This document shows, in pieces, positions 55,392 through 64,000 of a stretch of 64,000 nt of DNA. The stretch is taken from assembly GCF_009547075.1 (NCBI RefSeq), contig NZ_WIPH01000003.1, positions 1 to 64,000 on the forward strand, read 5' to 3'. Origin of the DNA: Gluconobacter aidae. GTDB lineage: Bacteria > Pseudomonadota > Alphaproteobacteria > Acetobacterales > Acetobacteraceae. Every line of letters begins with the position of its first letter. Within the stretch, counting starts at the first letter, position 1. Both the position numbers and the translations under genes were made by a program. Under the pieces are notes generated by a model. The model was not told the origin of the DNA and ran no database searches. It was given only the letters and a program-made list of their open reading frames with translations.

Positions 55392-55898
55392 TCAGGCGTC
55401 CGGAAGGCTCTTCTGCGACGCGACGCGCAGCCTGCGGAAAAACGCTTTCAGCATCTCCGACGCCTCGCGTTCACACACGCCGCCGATCACTTCGGGGCGG
55501 TGCAGACAGGACGGACGCTCGAAAATACGCGGCCCATGTTCCACACCGCCGCCCTTGGGATCATAGGCCCCGAACACGACGCGCCCGATCCGGAAATGCA
55601 CGATCGCGGCCGCGCACATCGGGCATGGCTCCAGCGTCACAACCAGCGTGCAGTCCGTCAGACGCGGGCTTTGCAGACGCATGGCGGCCTCGCGCATGGC
55701 CAGAAGTTCGGCATGGGCGGAGGCATCATACGCGCCTTCCACGTGATTGCGCGCAACAGCCAGAACACTCCCGTCGGATGCGAGCACGACCGCGCCCACC
55801 GGCACTTCTCCGCATGACGCCGCCTCACGCGCGGCCTGCAACGCGGTCTGCATGGCCGGGCCGATATCCGTCTGAATCCTTGTCTCACCCTGAATCAT
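55392..55898 (-). CDS. tadA: tRNA adenosine(34) deaminase
   Basis: The 168-residue zinc deaminase converts A34 to inosine in tRNA-Arg(ACG). The zinc and catalytic residues are His62-Ala-Glu64 (SAHAELLAM) and Cys92/Cys95 (EPCPMCAAAI). The C-terminal region is of typical length. Start ATG at 55898 is six bases from the divergent start of the glutamine amidotransferase gene, so regulatory sites of each gene lie inside the other. Confidence 0.95.
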   Translation of the reverse strand: MIQGETRIQTDIGPAMQTALQAAREAASCGEVPVGAVVLASDGSVLAVARNHVEGAYDASAHAELLAMREAAMRLQSPRLTDCTLVVTLEPCPMCAAAIVHFRIGRVVFGAYDPKGGGVEHGPRIFERPSCLHRPEVIGGVCEREASEMLKAFFRRLRVASQKSLPDA

Positions 55899-55904
55899 GA
55901 TGCG

Positions 55905-56651
55905 ATGATGCGGCGCATGACCCTTCCCCGTCCATCCCCTTCGCGCCGCGCCCCCCTGATCGGCCTGACGCTGGATCATGAACCCGGCGGGCCGGGGCAG
56001 TTCTCGCGCTATCCGTTCCATGCGCTGCGGGAAAACTACCTGACAGCGGTGAGCGATGCGGGCGGGATGCCGGTCTGTCTGGGTTATGACTGCAATGCCG
56101 AAGCCCTGATGGCGCGGCTGGACGGGCTGATCGTTACGGGCGGCGCATTCGACGTCGATCCGGCTCTTTATGGCGCGCCGGCACACCCGATGAGCAGCCC
56201 CCGCCCGGCCCGGACAGCCGCCGAACTTGCTCTGCTCCGTGCGGCCCTGGCACAGGGCAAGCCGGTTCTGGGCATCTGCGGTGGCATGCAGCTTCTGGCC
56301 GTGGAAGCTGGCGGCACGCTGATCCAGCATCTGCCTGAAGATCAACCGGGGGACCTGCAACACGAACAGCCCAACCCGCGCCACGAACCCGGACATGACG
56401 TCGAGATCGTTCCCGGCACGAAACTTGCGCGGATCGTGGGAGCGGGTCGCATGGCGGTGAACTCCTCGCATCATCAGGCTGTACGTGACCCCGGAGCGGC
56501 CAGAATCTGCGCCCGCGCGCCGGATGGAACGATTGAGGCCATCGAGCTTGAAGGGCCCGGTTTTGCCATCGGTGTGCAGTGGCATCCCGAATTCTCCCTC
56601 GACCCCGGCGACCGTCGCCTGTATGCGGCGCTTGTGGAGACCGCACGATGA
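55905..56651 (+). CDS. Class I glutamine amidotransferase/gamma-glutamyl-GABA hydrolase-like
   Basis: The roughly 248-residue protein has the class I amidotransferase nucleophile in VLGICGGMQLLAVEAGG and the His-X-Glu pair in QWHPEFSLD. The N-terminus (APLIGLTLDHEPGGPGQFSRY) matches PuuD-type peptidase C26 enzymes, which hydrolyse gamma-glutamyl-GABA or similar amides. Start could be 55905 or the ATG at 55917. Its stop overlaps the rluB start by four bases, so it heads a run of rluB-rsmD genes. Confidence 0.88.
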   Translation: MMRRMTLPRPSPSRRAPLIGLTLDHEPGGPGQFSRYPFHALRENYLTAVSDAGGMPVCLGYDCNAEALMARLDGLIVTGGAFDVDPALYGAPAHPMSSPRPARTAAELALLRAALAQGKPVLGICGGMQLLAVEAGGTLIQHLPEDQPGDLQHEQPNPRHEPGHDVEIVPGTKLARIVGAGRMAVNSSHHQAVRDPGAARICARAPDGTIEAIELEGPGFAIGVQWHPEFSLDPGDRRLYAALVETAR

Positions 56652-57442
56652 CCGACGACAACACTGAAAACACCGCCCCCGACATGGAAGCCTCCGGCCC
56701 GAAAGGCGAGCGCATCGCCAAGGCGCTGGCCCGCGCAGGCGTGGCGAGCCGCCGCGATATCGAACGCATGATCGAGGATGGCCGCATCAGGCTGGGCGGA
56801 CAGATTGTCACGCATCCGGCGACCTTCGTGCAGCCGGGCGACATCGTGCTGGTGGATGGCAAGCCCGTGGACTCCCCCGAGCGCACGCGCCTGTGGCGGT
56901 ATCACAAGCCCGACGGCCTGATGACAACGCACAAGGACCCGCAGGGCCGCCAGACCGTCTTCGACACGCTGCCCGAGGGCATGCCGCGCGTCATCAGCGT
57001 CGGGCGCCTGGACATCAATTCCGAAGGTCTGCTGCTGCTGACCAATGACGGTGAACTGGCCCGTCGCCTTGAGCTACCGGGCAATTCCTGGGTCCGCCGT
57101 TACCGCGTGCGCGTCTTTGGTGTCGTGGACGAAAAGCGTCTGGCCTCGCTGATCGACGGCTTCGAATATGAAGGCGTGCGCTACGGCTCCATCGAGGCGG
57201 CTCTGGACTCCACGAAGGGCGACAATTCCTGGCTGACGGTCAGCCTGCGCGAAGGCAAGAACCGTGAAATCCGGCGCGTCATGGAAGGTCTGAACCTGCA
57301 TGTCAGCCGCCTGATCCGCCTGTCCTACGGCCCGTTCCAGCTTGGATCGCTCAAGGCGCGCGAACTGGAGGAAGTGCCGGGCAAGACGCTGCGCGAGCAG
57401 GTGCCGGATCTCCCGGCCCCGAAGCGTCACCGGACGCGCTGA
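56648..57442 (+). CDS. rluB: RluB-type 23S rRNA pseudouridine synthase
   Basis: The 264-residue enzyme has an N-terminal S4 RNA-binding domain (ERIAKALARAGVASRRDIERMIEDGRIRLGG) and the RsuA/RluB catalytic domain with Asp122 in VGRLDINSEGLLLLT. It converts a uridine in 23S rRNA helix 89 to pseudouridine. It overlaps the preceding gene and is followed after three bases by rsmD, giving an rRNA-modification pair. Confidence 0.93.
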   Translation: MTDDNTENTAPDMEASGPKGERIAKALARAGVASRRDIERMIEDGRIRLGGQIVTHPATFVQPGDIVLVDGKPVDSPERTRLWRYHKPDGLMTTHKDPQGRQTVFDTLPEGMPRVISVGRLDINSEGLLLLTNDGELARRLELPGNSWVRRYRVRVFGVVDEKRLASLIDGFEYEGVRYGSIEAALDSTKGDNSWLTVSLREGKNREIRRVMEGLNLHVSRLIRLSYGPFQLGSLKARELEEVPGKTLREQVPDLPAPKRHRTR

Positions 57443-57445
57443 TCC

Positions 57446-58045
57446 ATGCGGATTGTTGGAGGAGACAACAAGGGCCGCGCCCTGACCGCGCCGTCCGGAA
57501 CCAGCACGCGCCCCACATCGGACCGCACGCGACAGGCGATTTTCGACATGCTCGCCCACGCCCCCTGGTACGGGCGGGACGAGCTGGAAAAGGCCCTCGT
57601 GCTGGACTGCTATGCCGGAACCGGCGCGCTGGGGCTCGAAGCCCTGTCACGCGGAGCGGAAAAAGCCGCGTTCATCGAACGCGACCGTAGCGCGCTGGCG
57701 GCATTGCGGATCAATCTGGACATCTGCAAGGCGCGGGACCGCTCCCGCGTCCTGAGTTGCAGCGTCACGCATCCGCCCAGGGCGCAGGAACCCTACACGC
57801 TGGTTTTCCTCGACCCGCCCTATGGCAAAGGTCTGATCGAATCGGGCCTGCGGGCCCTGGCGCGCAACGGCTGGCTGGCGCAGGGCGCGCTGATCGTGGC
57901 CGAGACGGGCGCCACGGAAGAATTTACGCCCATCATGCCACCTTCCGAACACTTTATGCCCACATTGACGCCAGAAATTCTCTGCGAGCGCCGTTTTGGC
58001 GCGGCAAAGGTGACGATCTGGAAGCATTCCTCCACTTTTCCTTAA
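57446..58045 (+). CDS. rsmD: 16S rRNA (guanine(966)-N2)-methyltransferase
   Basis: The 199-residue Rossmann-fold methyltransferase methylates G966 of 16S rRNA. It has the RsmD start MRIVGGDNKGR, STRPTSDRTRQAIFDML, the SAM loop LDCYAGTGALGLEALSRGA and the catalytic VFLDPPYGKGL. It follows rluB on the same transcript. Confidence 0.95.
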   Translation: MRIVGGDNKGRALTAPSGTSTRPTSDRTRQAIFDMLAHAPWYGRDELEKALVLDCYAGTGALGLEALSRGAEKAAFIERDRSALAALRINLDICKARDRSRVLSCSVTHPPRAQEPYTLVFLDPPYGKGLIESGLRALARNGWLAQGALIVAETGATEEFTPIMPPSEHFMPTLTPEILCERRFGAAKVTIWKHSSTFP

Positions 58046-58133
58046 TTTTCCCTCTGTATTCAGTACCCTGTCGGCTATAGTTCAGAACGAGTTTTACAAG
58101 CCGCAATCCAGAAAACCGACGGGGTGACGAGAC

Positions 58134-60881
58134 TTGGCCGCGTTCAGCCGATCGACCAGTACAGTGCGCAACATCGTCCGTGATGCCCATGACCGGCACA
58201 TGACACCCAGACTGCGCAGTGCCCTGCGCGCCCGTTGCATGGAATTGCTCGGGCTGGTTCTGCTGATCCTCGCTGTGGCGATCGGGATCGCCCTGTGGAG
58301 CTTCAATCCGCACGATCCGTCCTTCAATACCTCGACCGGAACGCAGCCGACGAACCTTCTGGGCCGTACGGGCGCCACCATTTCCGATGGTCTGATCCAG
58401 TGGCTGGGTCTTGGCAGCGGCGTGCCAATCATCGTCCTGCTGGCCTGGGCCTGGCGCATGGTCCGGCATCACGGCATGAGCCTGCCCATCATGCGCATCG
58501 TCGCGGCGCTTGCGCTCCTGCCCGCCGGTGCAACCTTCATCGGCACGCTCCAGCTTCTCATTCCGGGTCTTCAGGTTGGCTGGCCGACAGCCAGCGGGCT
58601 GGGCGGCGAGATGGGCGTCTCCTGCGCGCACCGCCTTCTGGACGCGGCCCATGCGGAAGCCGGAGCGGCAGGCAATGCCATCGCGGTCGTTCTGGTCCTG
58701 CTGTTAATGGGTCTTCTGCTACCCCTCGCCATGGGGCTTGAAGCCCGCGAATGGCGCGTGCTCGGCCAGGCGTTCATGCTTCTGGGACGCCAGCCTTTCG
58801 CAATGGCCAAACGCATGAACGGTCCACAGACTTCCGATCGGCCCGCACCCGATCCGCGGATGTACGAGTTCCAACCCAGTCCCGCCGGAGGCGTTCCCGC
58901 AGCCGACGCAGCCCCCCTGTCCTTCCTGCGCCGCAGCTTCGGCAAGAGCGATCCGCGCTCGCGCCCCGCGCCGTTCGTGCCACAGAATACCGGCTGGATG
59001 CAGCCGCCAATGGACACGCAGGACGATCCCTACAGCCAGCCCGCCACCGAAACCCGCCCGCTCAGCCGAACGGAAGCCGCGGCCGTCCGTGCCCGCCAGA
59101 CCGCCGCACCCGAAGAAGAGGACGTCCCGTCCAACCCCTATGCCGAGCGTCTGGCCCAGATCGCCCGCCAGCGCGACACGCCCCTCCCGCCCGTGCGTCG
59201 TCAGATGGACGATGAAATGGACGAGGATCTGCCCCAGAGCAGCATCGAGGCCATTCCGGAACCTGAACCGCAGAAGCGCGGCCTGTTCGGCATGCGTCGT
59301 CCGGAACGGCCTGCCGAACAGGCTCCCGTGCGCCCCGCGGCCCCGCGCGATGCCCTGACGACCGGCTGGGAACTGCCGTCGCTGTCCCTGCTGAACCCGC
59401 CGCCGCCGCATGCCGTCACAGGGCCTTCGCAGGAGACGTTGCAGTCCAACGCGCGACTGCTGGAAAGCGTTCTGGCCGATTACGGCGTACAGGGCACGAT
59501 CGGTGACATCCATGCGGGACCGGTCGTCACACTCTATGAACTTGAACCTGCGCCCGGCATCCGCTCATCCCGAGTGATCGGCCTTGCCGACGACATCGCG
59601 CGCTCGCTTTCGGTTCTGAGCGTGCGCATCGCGACCGTACCGGGACGCAACGTCATCGGCATCGAGGTACCCAACGCCAAGCGCGAGACGGTCTACTTCT
59701 CCGAACTGCTCCGCACCCCCGAATGGACGAACGGAAGCGGCCGTCTCCAGATCTCGCTCGGCAAGGATATCGCAGGCGTTCCGGTCTATACCGACCTCGC
59801 GAAAATGCCGCATCTGCTTGTCGCGGGGACGACGGGTTCGGGTAAGTCGGTCGGCGTGAATGCCATGATCCTCTCGCTGCTCTACCGGCTCAGCCCGGAA
59901 GAGTGCCGCCTCATCATGATCGATCCCAAGATCCTCGAACTGTCGATCTATGACGGCATTCCACATCTCCTGACACCGGTGGTGACGGAGCCGACCAAGG
60001 CCGTCAGCGCGCTGAAATGGACCGTGCAGGAAATGGACCGCCGCTATCGCCTGATGGCGCAGCTTCAGGTCCGCAACATCAACGGCTACAACGAGCGCGT
60101 GAACCAGCTCCGCGCCACGGGCGAGATGGTCACCAAGCGCGTCCAGACCGGCTTCGATCCCGAGACGGGACGTCCGGTATTCGACGAGCAGCAGGTCGCG
60201 ACGGAAAACCTGCCCTATATCGTCGTCGTCATCGATGAGATGGCCGATCTCATGATGGTTGCGGGCAAGGAGATCGAAACAGCGGTGCAGCGTCTGGCGC
60301 AGAAGGCCCGTGCGGCCGGCATTCACGTCATCATGGCGACGCAGCGGCCGTCCGTTGACGTCATCACCGGCACCATCAAGGCGAACTTCCCAACCCGGAT
60401 TTCCTTTCAGGTCATCAGCAAGTTCGACAGCCGCACGATCCTTCAGGAACAGGGCGCCGAACAACTTCTGGGCCAGGGTGACATGCTGTTCATGCAGGGT
60501 GGCGGACGCATCACCCGCGTCCACGGCCCGTTCGTGGCCGACGATGAAGTCGAAGCCGTCGTTGCTGATCTGCGCTCCAAGGGCGACCCGATCTATAACG
60601 ACGACGTGGTCTCCGGACAGGATGACGACAGCGCGGGCGGCCTGACGGCAGGGTCCGGCTCGGGCGGCGACGGGGAGGCCAGCCTGTTCGATCAGGCGGT
60701 GGACATCGTCATGCGCGAAGGCCGCGCCTCCACGAGCTTCATCCAGCGTCATCTCTCGATCGGCTATAACCGCGCCGCCAAGCTGATCGACCAGATGGAG
60801 AAGGAAGGCATCATCGGCGCCGCCAACCATGTGGGCAAGCGCGAAATCCTTGTACGCCGCAAGGAGGAGTATGAAGACTGA
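58134..60881 (+). CDS. ftsK: DNA translocase FtsK
   Basis: The 915-residue protein has four N-terminal membrane helices (~residues 35-210), a long Pro/Glu/Arg-rich linker (~220-430) and the motor domain with Walker A GTTGSGKSVGVN (~565) and Walker B IVVVIDEMADLMMVAGKE (~695). A C-terminal gamma winged-helix reads DNA polarity signals (AVDIVMREGRASTSFIQRHLSIGYNRAAKLIDQMEKEGII). It segregates chromosome termini at the division septum. TTG at 58134 is used as start; ATG at 58200 is an alternative. The stop overlaps the start of the RluA-type gene. Confidence 0.95.
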   Translation: MAAFSRSTSTVRNIVRDAHDRHMTPRLRSALRARCMELLGLVLLILAVAIGIALWSFNPHDPSFNTSTGTQPTNLLGRTGATISDGLIQWLGLGSGVPIIVLLAWAWRMVRHHGMSLPIMRIVAALALLPAGATFIGTLQLLIPGLQVGWPTASGLGGEMGVSCAHRLLDAAHAEAGAAGNAIAVVLVLLLMGLLLPLAMGLEAREWRVLGQAFMLLGRQPFAMAKRMNGPQTSDRPAPDPRMYEFQPSPAGGVPAADAAPLSFLRRSFGKSDPRSRPAPFVPQNTGWMQPPMDTQDDPYSQPATETRPLSRTEAAAVRARQTAAPEEEDVPSNPYAERLAQIARQRDTPLPPVRRQMDDEMDEDLPQSSIEAIPEPEPQKRGLFGMRRPERPAEQAPVRPAAPRDALTTGWELPSLSLLNPPPPHAVTGPSQETLQSNARLLESVLADYGVQGTIGDIHAGPVVTLYELEPAPGIRSSRVIGLADDIARSLSVLSVRIATVPGRNVIGIEVPNAKRETVYFSELLRTPEWTNGSGRLQISLGKDIAGVPVYTDLAKMPHLLVAGTTGSGKSVGVNAMILSLLYRLSPEECRLIMIDPKILELSIYDGIPHLLTPVVTEPTKAVSALKWTVQEMDRRYRLMAQLQVRNINGYNERVNQLRATGEMVTKRVQTGFDPETGRPVFDEQQVATENLPYIVVVIDEMADLMMVAGKEIETAVQRLAQKARAAGIHVIMATQRPSVDVITGTIKANFPTRISFQVISKFDSRTILQEQGAEQLLGQGDMLFMQGGGRITRVHGPFVADDEVEAVVADLRSKGDPIYNDDVVSGQDDDSAGGLTAGSGSGGDGEASLFDQAVDIVMREGRASTSFIQRHLSIGYNRAAKLIDQMEKEGIIGAANHVGKREILVRRKEEYED

Positions 60882-61665
60882 CCGCAAGGAGCGGATCCGG
60901 CGCGCGAAAGCGTCACGCAGGTCGCACAGACAGCCCCGCCTGAGCGAACAGGCCCGATCCACTGATGCCGGTCCCCATACGCCTTTTCATGATGGGATGG
61001 CGCTTCCCGTCCTGCTGGAAACCCCCCGCTTCCTGGTCTTCGACAAGCCGGCGGGTCTGGCCGTTCATCCCGGCCCCTCCACGCAGGATTCCGTTGAAAC
61101 GCGACTGCTGCCCCATCCACGCGGAGGCCCATGGCTGGCGCATCGGCTGGACGCGGACACCTCCGGCTGTCTGCTCATCGCACGGCGCAAGACGGCGCTG
61201 ATCGAAGCACAGAAAGCGTTTCAGGAACGGCGGGTCCGCAAGCTGTACTGGGCCGTCGTGGTGGGTGATCTTCCGCAGGACAGCGGCGAGATCGACGCGC
61301 CGCTTCTGCGTCAGTCTGACGCCTCGGGCTGGCGGATGGTCGTTGATGCAAAGGGCGACGAAGCCCGCACACGCTGGCGGGTTCTGGGGCGTGGCGAGGG
61401 TCGGTGCTGGGTGGAACTGGAACTGCTTACGGGGCGGACGCATCAGGCGCGCATCCATTGCGCGGAGCTGGGCACACCCATCCTTGGTGATCCGGTTTAT
61501 GGGGCCCCTGCTCCGGACGGCTCAGCCCCGCCGGGGCTGCATCTTCTGGCCCGCAGTCTGGAACTGGGCCTGCCATCCGATACGCTCAGCGCGCAGGCGC
61601 CTCCGCCGGAGTTCATGGCGGAGACGCTACGGGCGATGGGCTTTGAAAGCGATGCTCAGTCCTGA
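60871..61665 (+). CDS. RluA-family pseudouridine synthase
   Basis: The 264-residue enzyme has catalytic Asp94 in AHRLDADTSGCLLIARR and the family motif FLVFDKPAGLAVHPG, with TGRTHQARIHCAELGTPILGDPVYG late in the chain. Residues 1-40 are a basic extension. No S4 domain is visible, so RluA-like tRNA or rRNA specificity cannot be told. ATG at 60871 lies behind AAGGAGG within the last codons of ftsK. It converges with the DUF4097 gene, overlapping it by ten bases. Confidence 0.92.
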   Translation: MKTDRKERIRRAKASRRSHRQPRLSEQARSTDAGPHTPFHDGMALPVLLETPRFLVFDKPAGLAVHPGPSTQDSVETRLLPHPRGGPWLAHRLDADTSGCLLIARRKTALIEAQKAFQERRVRKLYWAVVVGDLPQDSGEIDAPLLRQSDASGWRMVVDAKGDEARTRWRVLGRGEGRCWVELELLTGRTHQARIHCAELGTPILGDPVYGAPAPDGSAPPGLHLLARSLELGLPSDTLSAQAPPPEFMAETLRAMGFESDAQS

Positions 61666-62393
61666 ACGAGCTTCAGGGACCCGGCCACGCCGCGGACGAT
61701 AATGTGATCGCGGCCATCACCGACCTTGCCGGTGGCCGTAATCGTCCGGACCTCTTCCGAATTGCCGGAGTCCTTCTCCCAGTTCCCCATCCGCACCGTG
61801 AGGCCGAGGGACTGCTGAAGAGGGAGCGTCGTCTCTGAACGGCGCTGTTTCAGGCGGATGTCGAATGTTCCGCCAAAGCCATGCGGCAGATGGATCGTCA
61901 TATCGCCGCTGATCGTGCCGATATCGATCGTGCGCATCTGGGATGCAGCGTCGAGCATCAGGGTCATGTCTCCGCTGATACTGCGGATCATGATATCCCG
62001 GCCGGCGTGATCGAGAGTGCTCTCGCCGCTCATGGTGCGGATGGAGACGGCGCCGCCCGTGTGATCCAGCGTGACGTTTCCACTCGCGCTGCGGACTTCG
62101 ACGGCTCCGGCGGCGTGCTCCACATCCAGCGTACCGCTGACCGTATGGACATCGAGCGGGCCGCGGGACTGCGTGACATGAATGTCACCGCTGACGGTCC
62201 GGACGGACAGGGTGCCGTCCGATGTCCCGATGGTGACACCTCCGCTGACGGTGGAGAATTTTCCGCCTTCGGGCAGGGTGGACTGGGAAATATCGTCCGA
62301 AATGGAGGACTGGCTCAACGGCGCGGCACAGACCGGAAAGGCCAGTGCGGTCCCGAGGGCGAGGATAGGAAGAGAGAACGTGAAACGGGTCAT
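61656..62393 (-). CDS. Secreted DUF4097-like beta-repeat protein
   Basis: The 245-residue protein has a signal peptide (MTRFTFSLPILALGTALAFPVCA). The body is a ladder of about six imperfect 18-21-residue repeats, each containing an SG step (VSGGVTI, VSGDIHV, VSGTLDV, ASGNVTL, MSGESTL, ISGDMTL, ISGDMTI). Such repeats fold as a beta-solenoid, as in DUF4097 putative adhesins. It should act in the periplasm or at the surface. The ribosome site is weak. Two small membrane proteins (DUF4870) follow upstream on the same strand, 20 bases away, and could be its partners. Confidence 0.85.
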   Translation of the reverse strand: MTRFTFSLPILALGTALAFPVCAAPLSQSSISDDISQSTLPEGGKFSTVSGGVTIGTSDGTLSVRTVSGDIHVTQSRGPLDVHTVSGTLDVEHAAGAVEVRSASGNVTLDHTGGAVSIRTMSGESTLDHAGRDIMIRSISGDMTLMLDAASQMRTIDIGTISGDMTIHLPHGFGGTFDIRLKQRRSETTLPLQQSLGLTVRMGNWEKDSGNSEEVRTITATGKVGDGRDHIIVRGVAGSLKLVQD

Positions 62394-62413
62394 GGGATGG
62401 GATCTTTCCGGCT

Positions 62414-62839
62414 TCAGAACTGTACAGCGGCAACGGGGCGGTTGAGCAGAGCGGCATGAACGCCGCGCGCGATCGCCCAGGCCGTAAGGATTCCCCAGGC
62501 GAGCGTCAGCCCCCATGGCACCACCATGAACACCAGTCCGAGGCCGCCCGTGATGGCGCCCAGACCCGCGACCATGAGATGGATCATCCCGATGACCGTC
62601 AGGGCCAGAACGCCGTACCAGAACATCCGGATCTGCCAGTTCAGCTGCGCGCGCTTCAGACCCGTCGCGGAGCGGCGGCCTGAATGCGCAATCATCACCC
62701 CGATCAGGGCGGTCACGCCCGTGAAGAAGCCGGCGATGTACAGGGCATAAACCAGCAGGACCAGATCGCGCCCGGTTTCGGCGTCGTCTCCGCGGCCGTA
62801 GCGGTTTGCGGGTTCATACGGGGCGTAGGATGCGTACAT
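62414..62839 (-). CDS. DUF4870-family small membrane protein, paralogue 1
   Basis: The 141-residue protein has three hydrophobic helices (LVLLVYALYIAGFFTGVTALIGVMIAH, IRMFWYGVLALTVIGMIHLMV, LGLVFMVVPWGLTLAWGILTAW). Charged residues and the conserved LNWQIRMFWY segment are typical of DUF4870 proteins of unknown function. ATG at 62839 follows GAGGAG. It is 20 bases from the DUF4097 gene start and 140 bases from paralogue 2, so the three may be one operon. Confidence 0.85.
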   Translation of the reverse strand: MYASYAPYEPANRYGRGDDAETGRDLVLLVYALYIAGFFTGVTALIGVMIAHSGRRSATGLKRAQLNWQIRMFWYGVLALTVIGMIHLMVAGLGAITGGLGLVFMVVPWGLTLAWGILTAWAIARGVHAALLNRPVAAVQF

Positions 62840-62978
62840 GAGGGAAGCTCCTCTGGGAAAACTCGACAGCAACCCTGATGCATGAACCGTGCCAGAACCG
62901 GATTTACCGACGTTCAGGCAAGAGTAGCCACTCCGAAAGCCGGGAAACTGGCGAATTACGCCAGTTCGACGACGAAAC

Positions 62979-63401
62979 CTACTCGGCCAGCGCGCGGAAG
63001 CGTTCCGGCAACGGACCACGTCCGGCCAGAAAGCCCCGCAGCCCCACAATGAGCGCGACCAGCAGGACGATATTCCACACAACGAAAATGCCGATCGGCA
63101 GCAGGAAAAGAAGCTGACCCGGACCTGAACTTCCCGGCGGTTCCGTCACGAAGCAGGCCAGGAACAGGGCGGCCGTGCCGATGATGAACGCCACGTCGTA
63201 CCAGAACAGGCGCACCAGCCAGTTCAGATGCACCCGCTCCACTCCGACGGTCGATCCGCGCAGAATATAGGCAAGGATCACACCCACCAGAAGACTGATC
63301 CCCGTAAAGAAGCGGGCGATATAAAGCGCATAGACAAGCAGGACGCCGCCCCTGCCCACATTGCGGCTGAAGTCACGGGAGGATCTGGAGAATTCGCTCA
63401 A
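62979..63401 (-). CDS. DUF4870-family small membrane protein, paralogue 2
   Basis: The 140-residue protein has the same pattern as paralogue 1: GGVLLVYALYIARFFTGISLLVGVILAYI, a VERVHLNWLVRLFWYDVAFIIG step, and a third helix (PIGIFVVWNIVLLVALIVGL). The shared YALYIA-FFTG and HLNW/LNWQ-FWY residues show that the pair arose by gene duplication. Function unknown. Confidence 0.87.
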   Translation of the reverse strand: MSEFSRSSRDFSRNVGRGGVLLVYALYIARFFTGISLLVGVILAYILRGSTVGVERVHLNWLVRLFWYDVAFIIGTAALFLACFVTEPPGSSGPGQLLFLLPIGIFVVWNIVLLVALIVGLRGFLAGRGPLPERFRALAE

Positions 63402-63432
63402 GCGCGTTTCCTTTGTGAAGGTTTACATGAAA

Positions 63433-63457
63433 ACGCCCGGCCAGAGGGGCCGGGCGC
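63433..63457 (-). terminator. Terminator of the sugar porter gene
   Basis: On the minus strand GCCCGGCC-type complementary arms (CGCCCGGCC / GGCCGGGCG) form an 8-9 bp stem with a short loop, followed by TTTTC, about 30 bases after the stop. Confidence 0.82.
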
Positions 63458-63488
63458 ATGGTCACTCGATGGTGATGCCCGGAAAACT

Positions 63489-64000
63489 CTAGCGGCCCAG
63501 TTTGCGGAGTTTCACACCCTGCATGAGCCGTTTTTCAATCACCGCAAGAGACATGCCCCGGGTCTCGGGGACGAAGAGGATCGTCAGCAGCAGGAACAGC
63601 GCGTTCAGCCCGGCGAAGAGCCAGAACGTGCCCGCCGTCCCAAAGGTCTGCATGAGCGTCAGGAAGCTGACACCCACCAGAAGATTTGTCATCCAGTTGG
63701 TGAAGGTCGAGATGGCAATCCCGAAATCACGTCCGGCCAGCGGCTGGATTTCGGAACACAGGACCCATGTCAGCGGACCCGCCGACATGGCAAAACCGGC
63801 GCAGAAAATCATCAGCAGGAAGACGGCCGCGATCTGCGAGGACTGCGTGGTCATGCCGGTCTGGAGCAGCATGGCCAGAACACCCATGCCAAGCGCCATG
63901 ATCGTGAAACCCGCATAGAGGATCGGCTTGCGCCCCCAGCGATCGACCAGGCCCAGCGCCACGAAGGTCGCCAGCATGTTCACCAGACCGATGATGGCCG
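63489..64000 (-). CDS. MFS sugar porter, C-terminal part (cut by window edge)
   Basis: The last 170 residues of a sugar-porter-family transporter are present; the reading frame continues past 64000 without a stop. It contains VDRWGRKPILYAGF, the family motif between helices, and the C-terminal signature FVPETRGMSL. About six helices are visible, so roughly half the protein is missing. Related proteins carry glucose, xylose or galactose with protons. Confidence 0.93.
   Translation of the reverse strand, partial: AIIGLVNMLATFVALGLVDRWGRKPILYAGFTIMALGMGVLAMLLQTGMTTQSSQIAAVFLLMIFCAGFAMSAGPLTWVLCSEIQPLAGRDFGIAISTFTNWMTNLLVGVSFLTLMQTFGTAGTFWLFAGLNALFLLLTILFVPETRGMSLAVIEKRLMQGVKLRKLGR

Overview
The window is ordinary chromosomal DNA from a high-GC alphaproteobacterium. 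Several features fit an acetic acid bacterium, most likely Gluconobacter or a close relative: a FlaF-type flagellin locus, a MucR-family regulator, an OprB-type sugar porin, a secreted aldose 1-epimerase, an ornithine-lipid acyltransferase and a sugar porter. The genus is an inference; no rRNA or other marker gene is present. Genes are densely packed on both strands with many ATGA overlaps. I see no rRNA, CRISPR array, transposase, integrase or prophage.

Layout. 1-4 kb: the first codons of an AT-richer gene run off the left edge, followed by a small secreted PsiF-like protein, amtB-glnK and an MscS-type channel. 4-10 kb: ubiH-like plus cysE, periplasmic galM, the lipid-transport pair mlaA-mlaC, and a GNAT enzyme. 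10-19 kb: ettA, tRNA(CAU), a FUSC efflux protein, a small secreted protein, ppa with two 3' hairpins, an OprB porin, a frameshifted flavoprotein, and two tRNA-Gly(GCC) genes that are a tandem duplication carrying its own promoter. 19-24 kb: cnoX, a LON-domain protein, a Trm112-like protein, a globin-coupled chemoreceptor, a small lipoprotein and a phosphatase.

24-31 kb: an XRE regulator, lnt, olsB and a Fur-family regulator (membrane lipid and lipoprotein functions next to regulators), mucR, a TusA-like gene, rimI-tsaB, a nitroreductase and a NifU-type protein. 31-34 kb: a two-component system whose kinase apparently lacks a standard start codon, then class II aldolase. 34-39.5 kb: a tripartite EmrAB/outer-membrane efflux system with a TetR regulator and two nearly identical 19-bp palindromes in front of its two separated transcription units. 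39.5-42.3 kb: a UdgX-type uracil-DNA glycosylase fused to a DUF4130-like domain, overlapping a radical SAM DNA-repair protein. 42.4-44.6 kb: flagellin and flaF separated by an 18-bp perfect inverted repeat.

44.6-51 kb: an M1 peptidase, a short metF-like gene, folD, and divergently ltaE-sdaA, forming a one-carbon/serine-glycine group. 51-55 kb: a glycerophosphotransferase-like enzyme, a Wzx-like flippase and an HtrA protease. 55-61.7 kb: tadA diverging from a run of glutamine amidotransferase, rluB, rsmD, ftsK and an RluA-type synthase. 61.7-64 kb: a DUF4097 beta-repeat protein, two DUF4870 paralogues and the end of a sugar transporter cut by the right edge.

Nothing here is clearly a new multi-gene system. 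The best leads are the UdgX/radical SAM pair, the paired TetR operators, the missing start codon of the sensor kinase, the frameshifted flavoprotein, the long hairpin between flagellin and flaF, and the TusA-like gene facing mucR.
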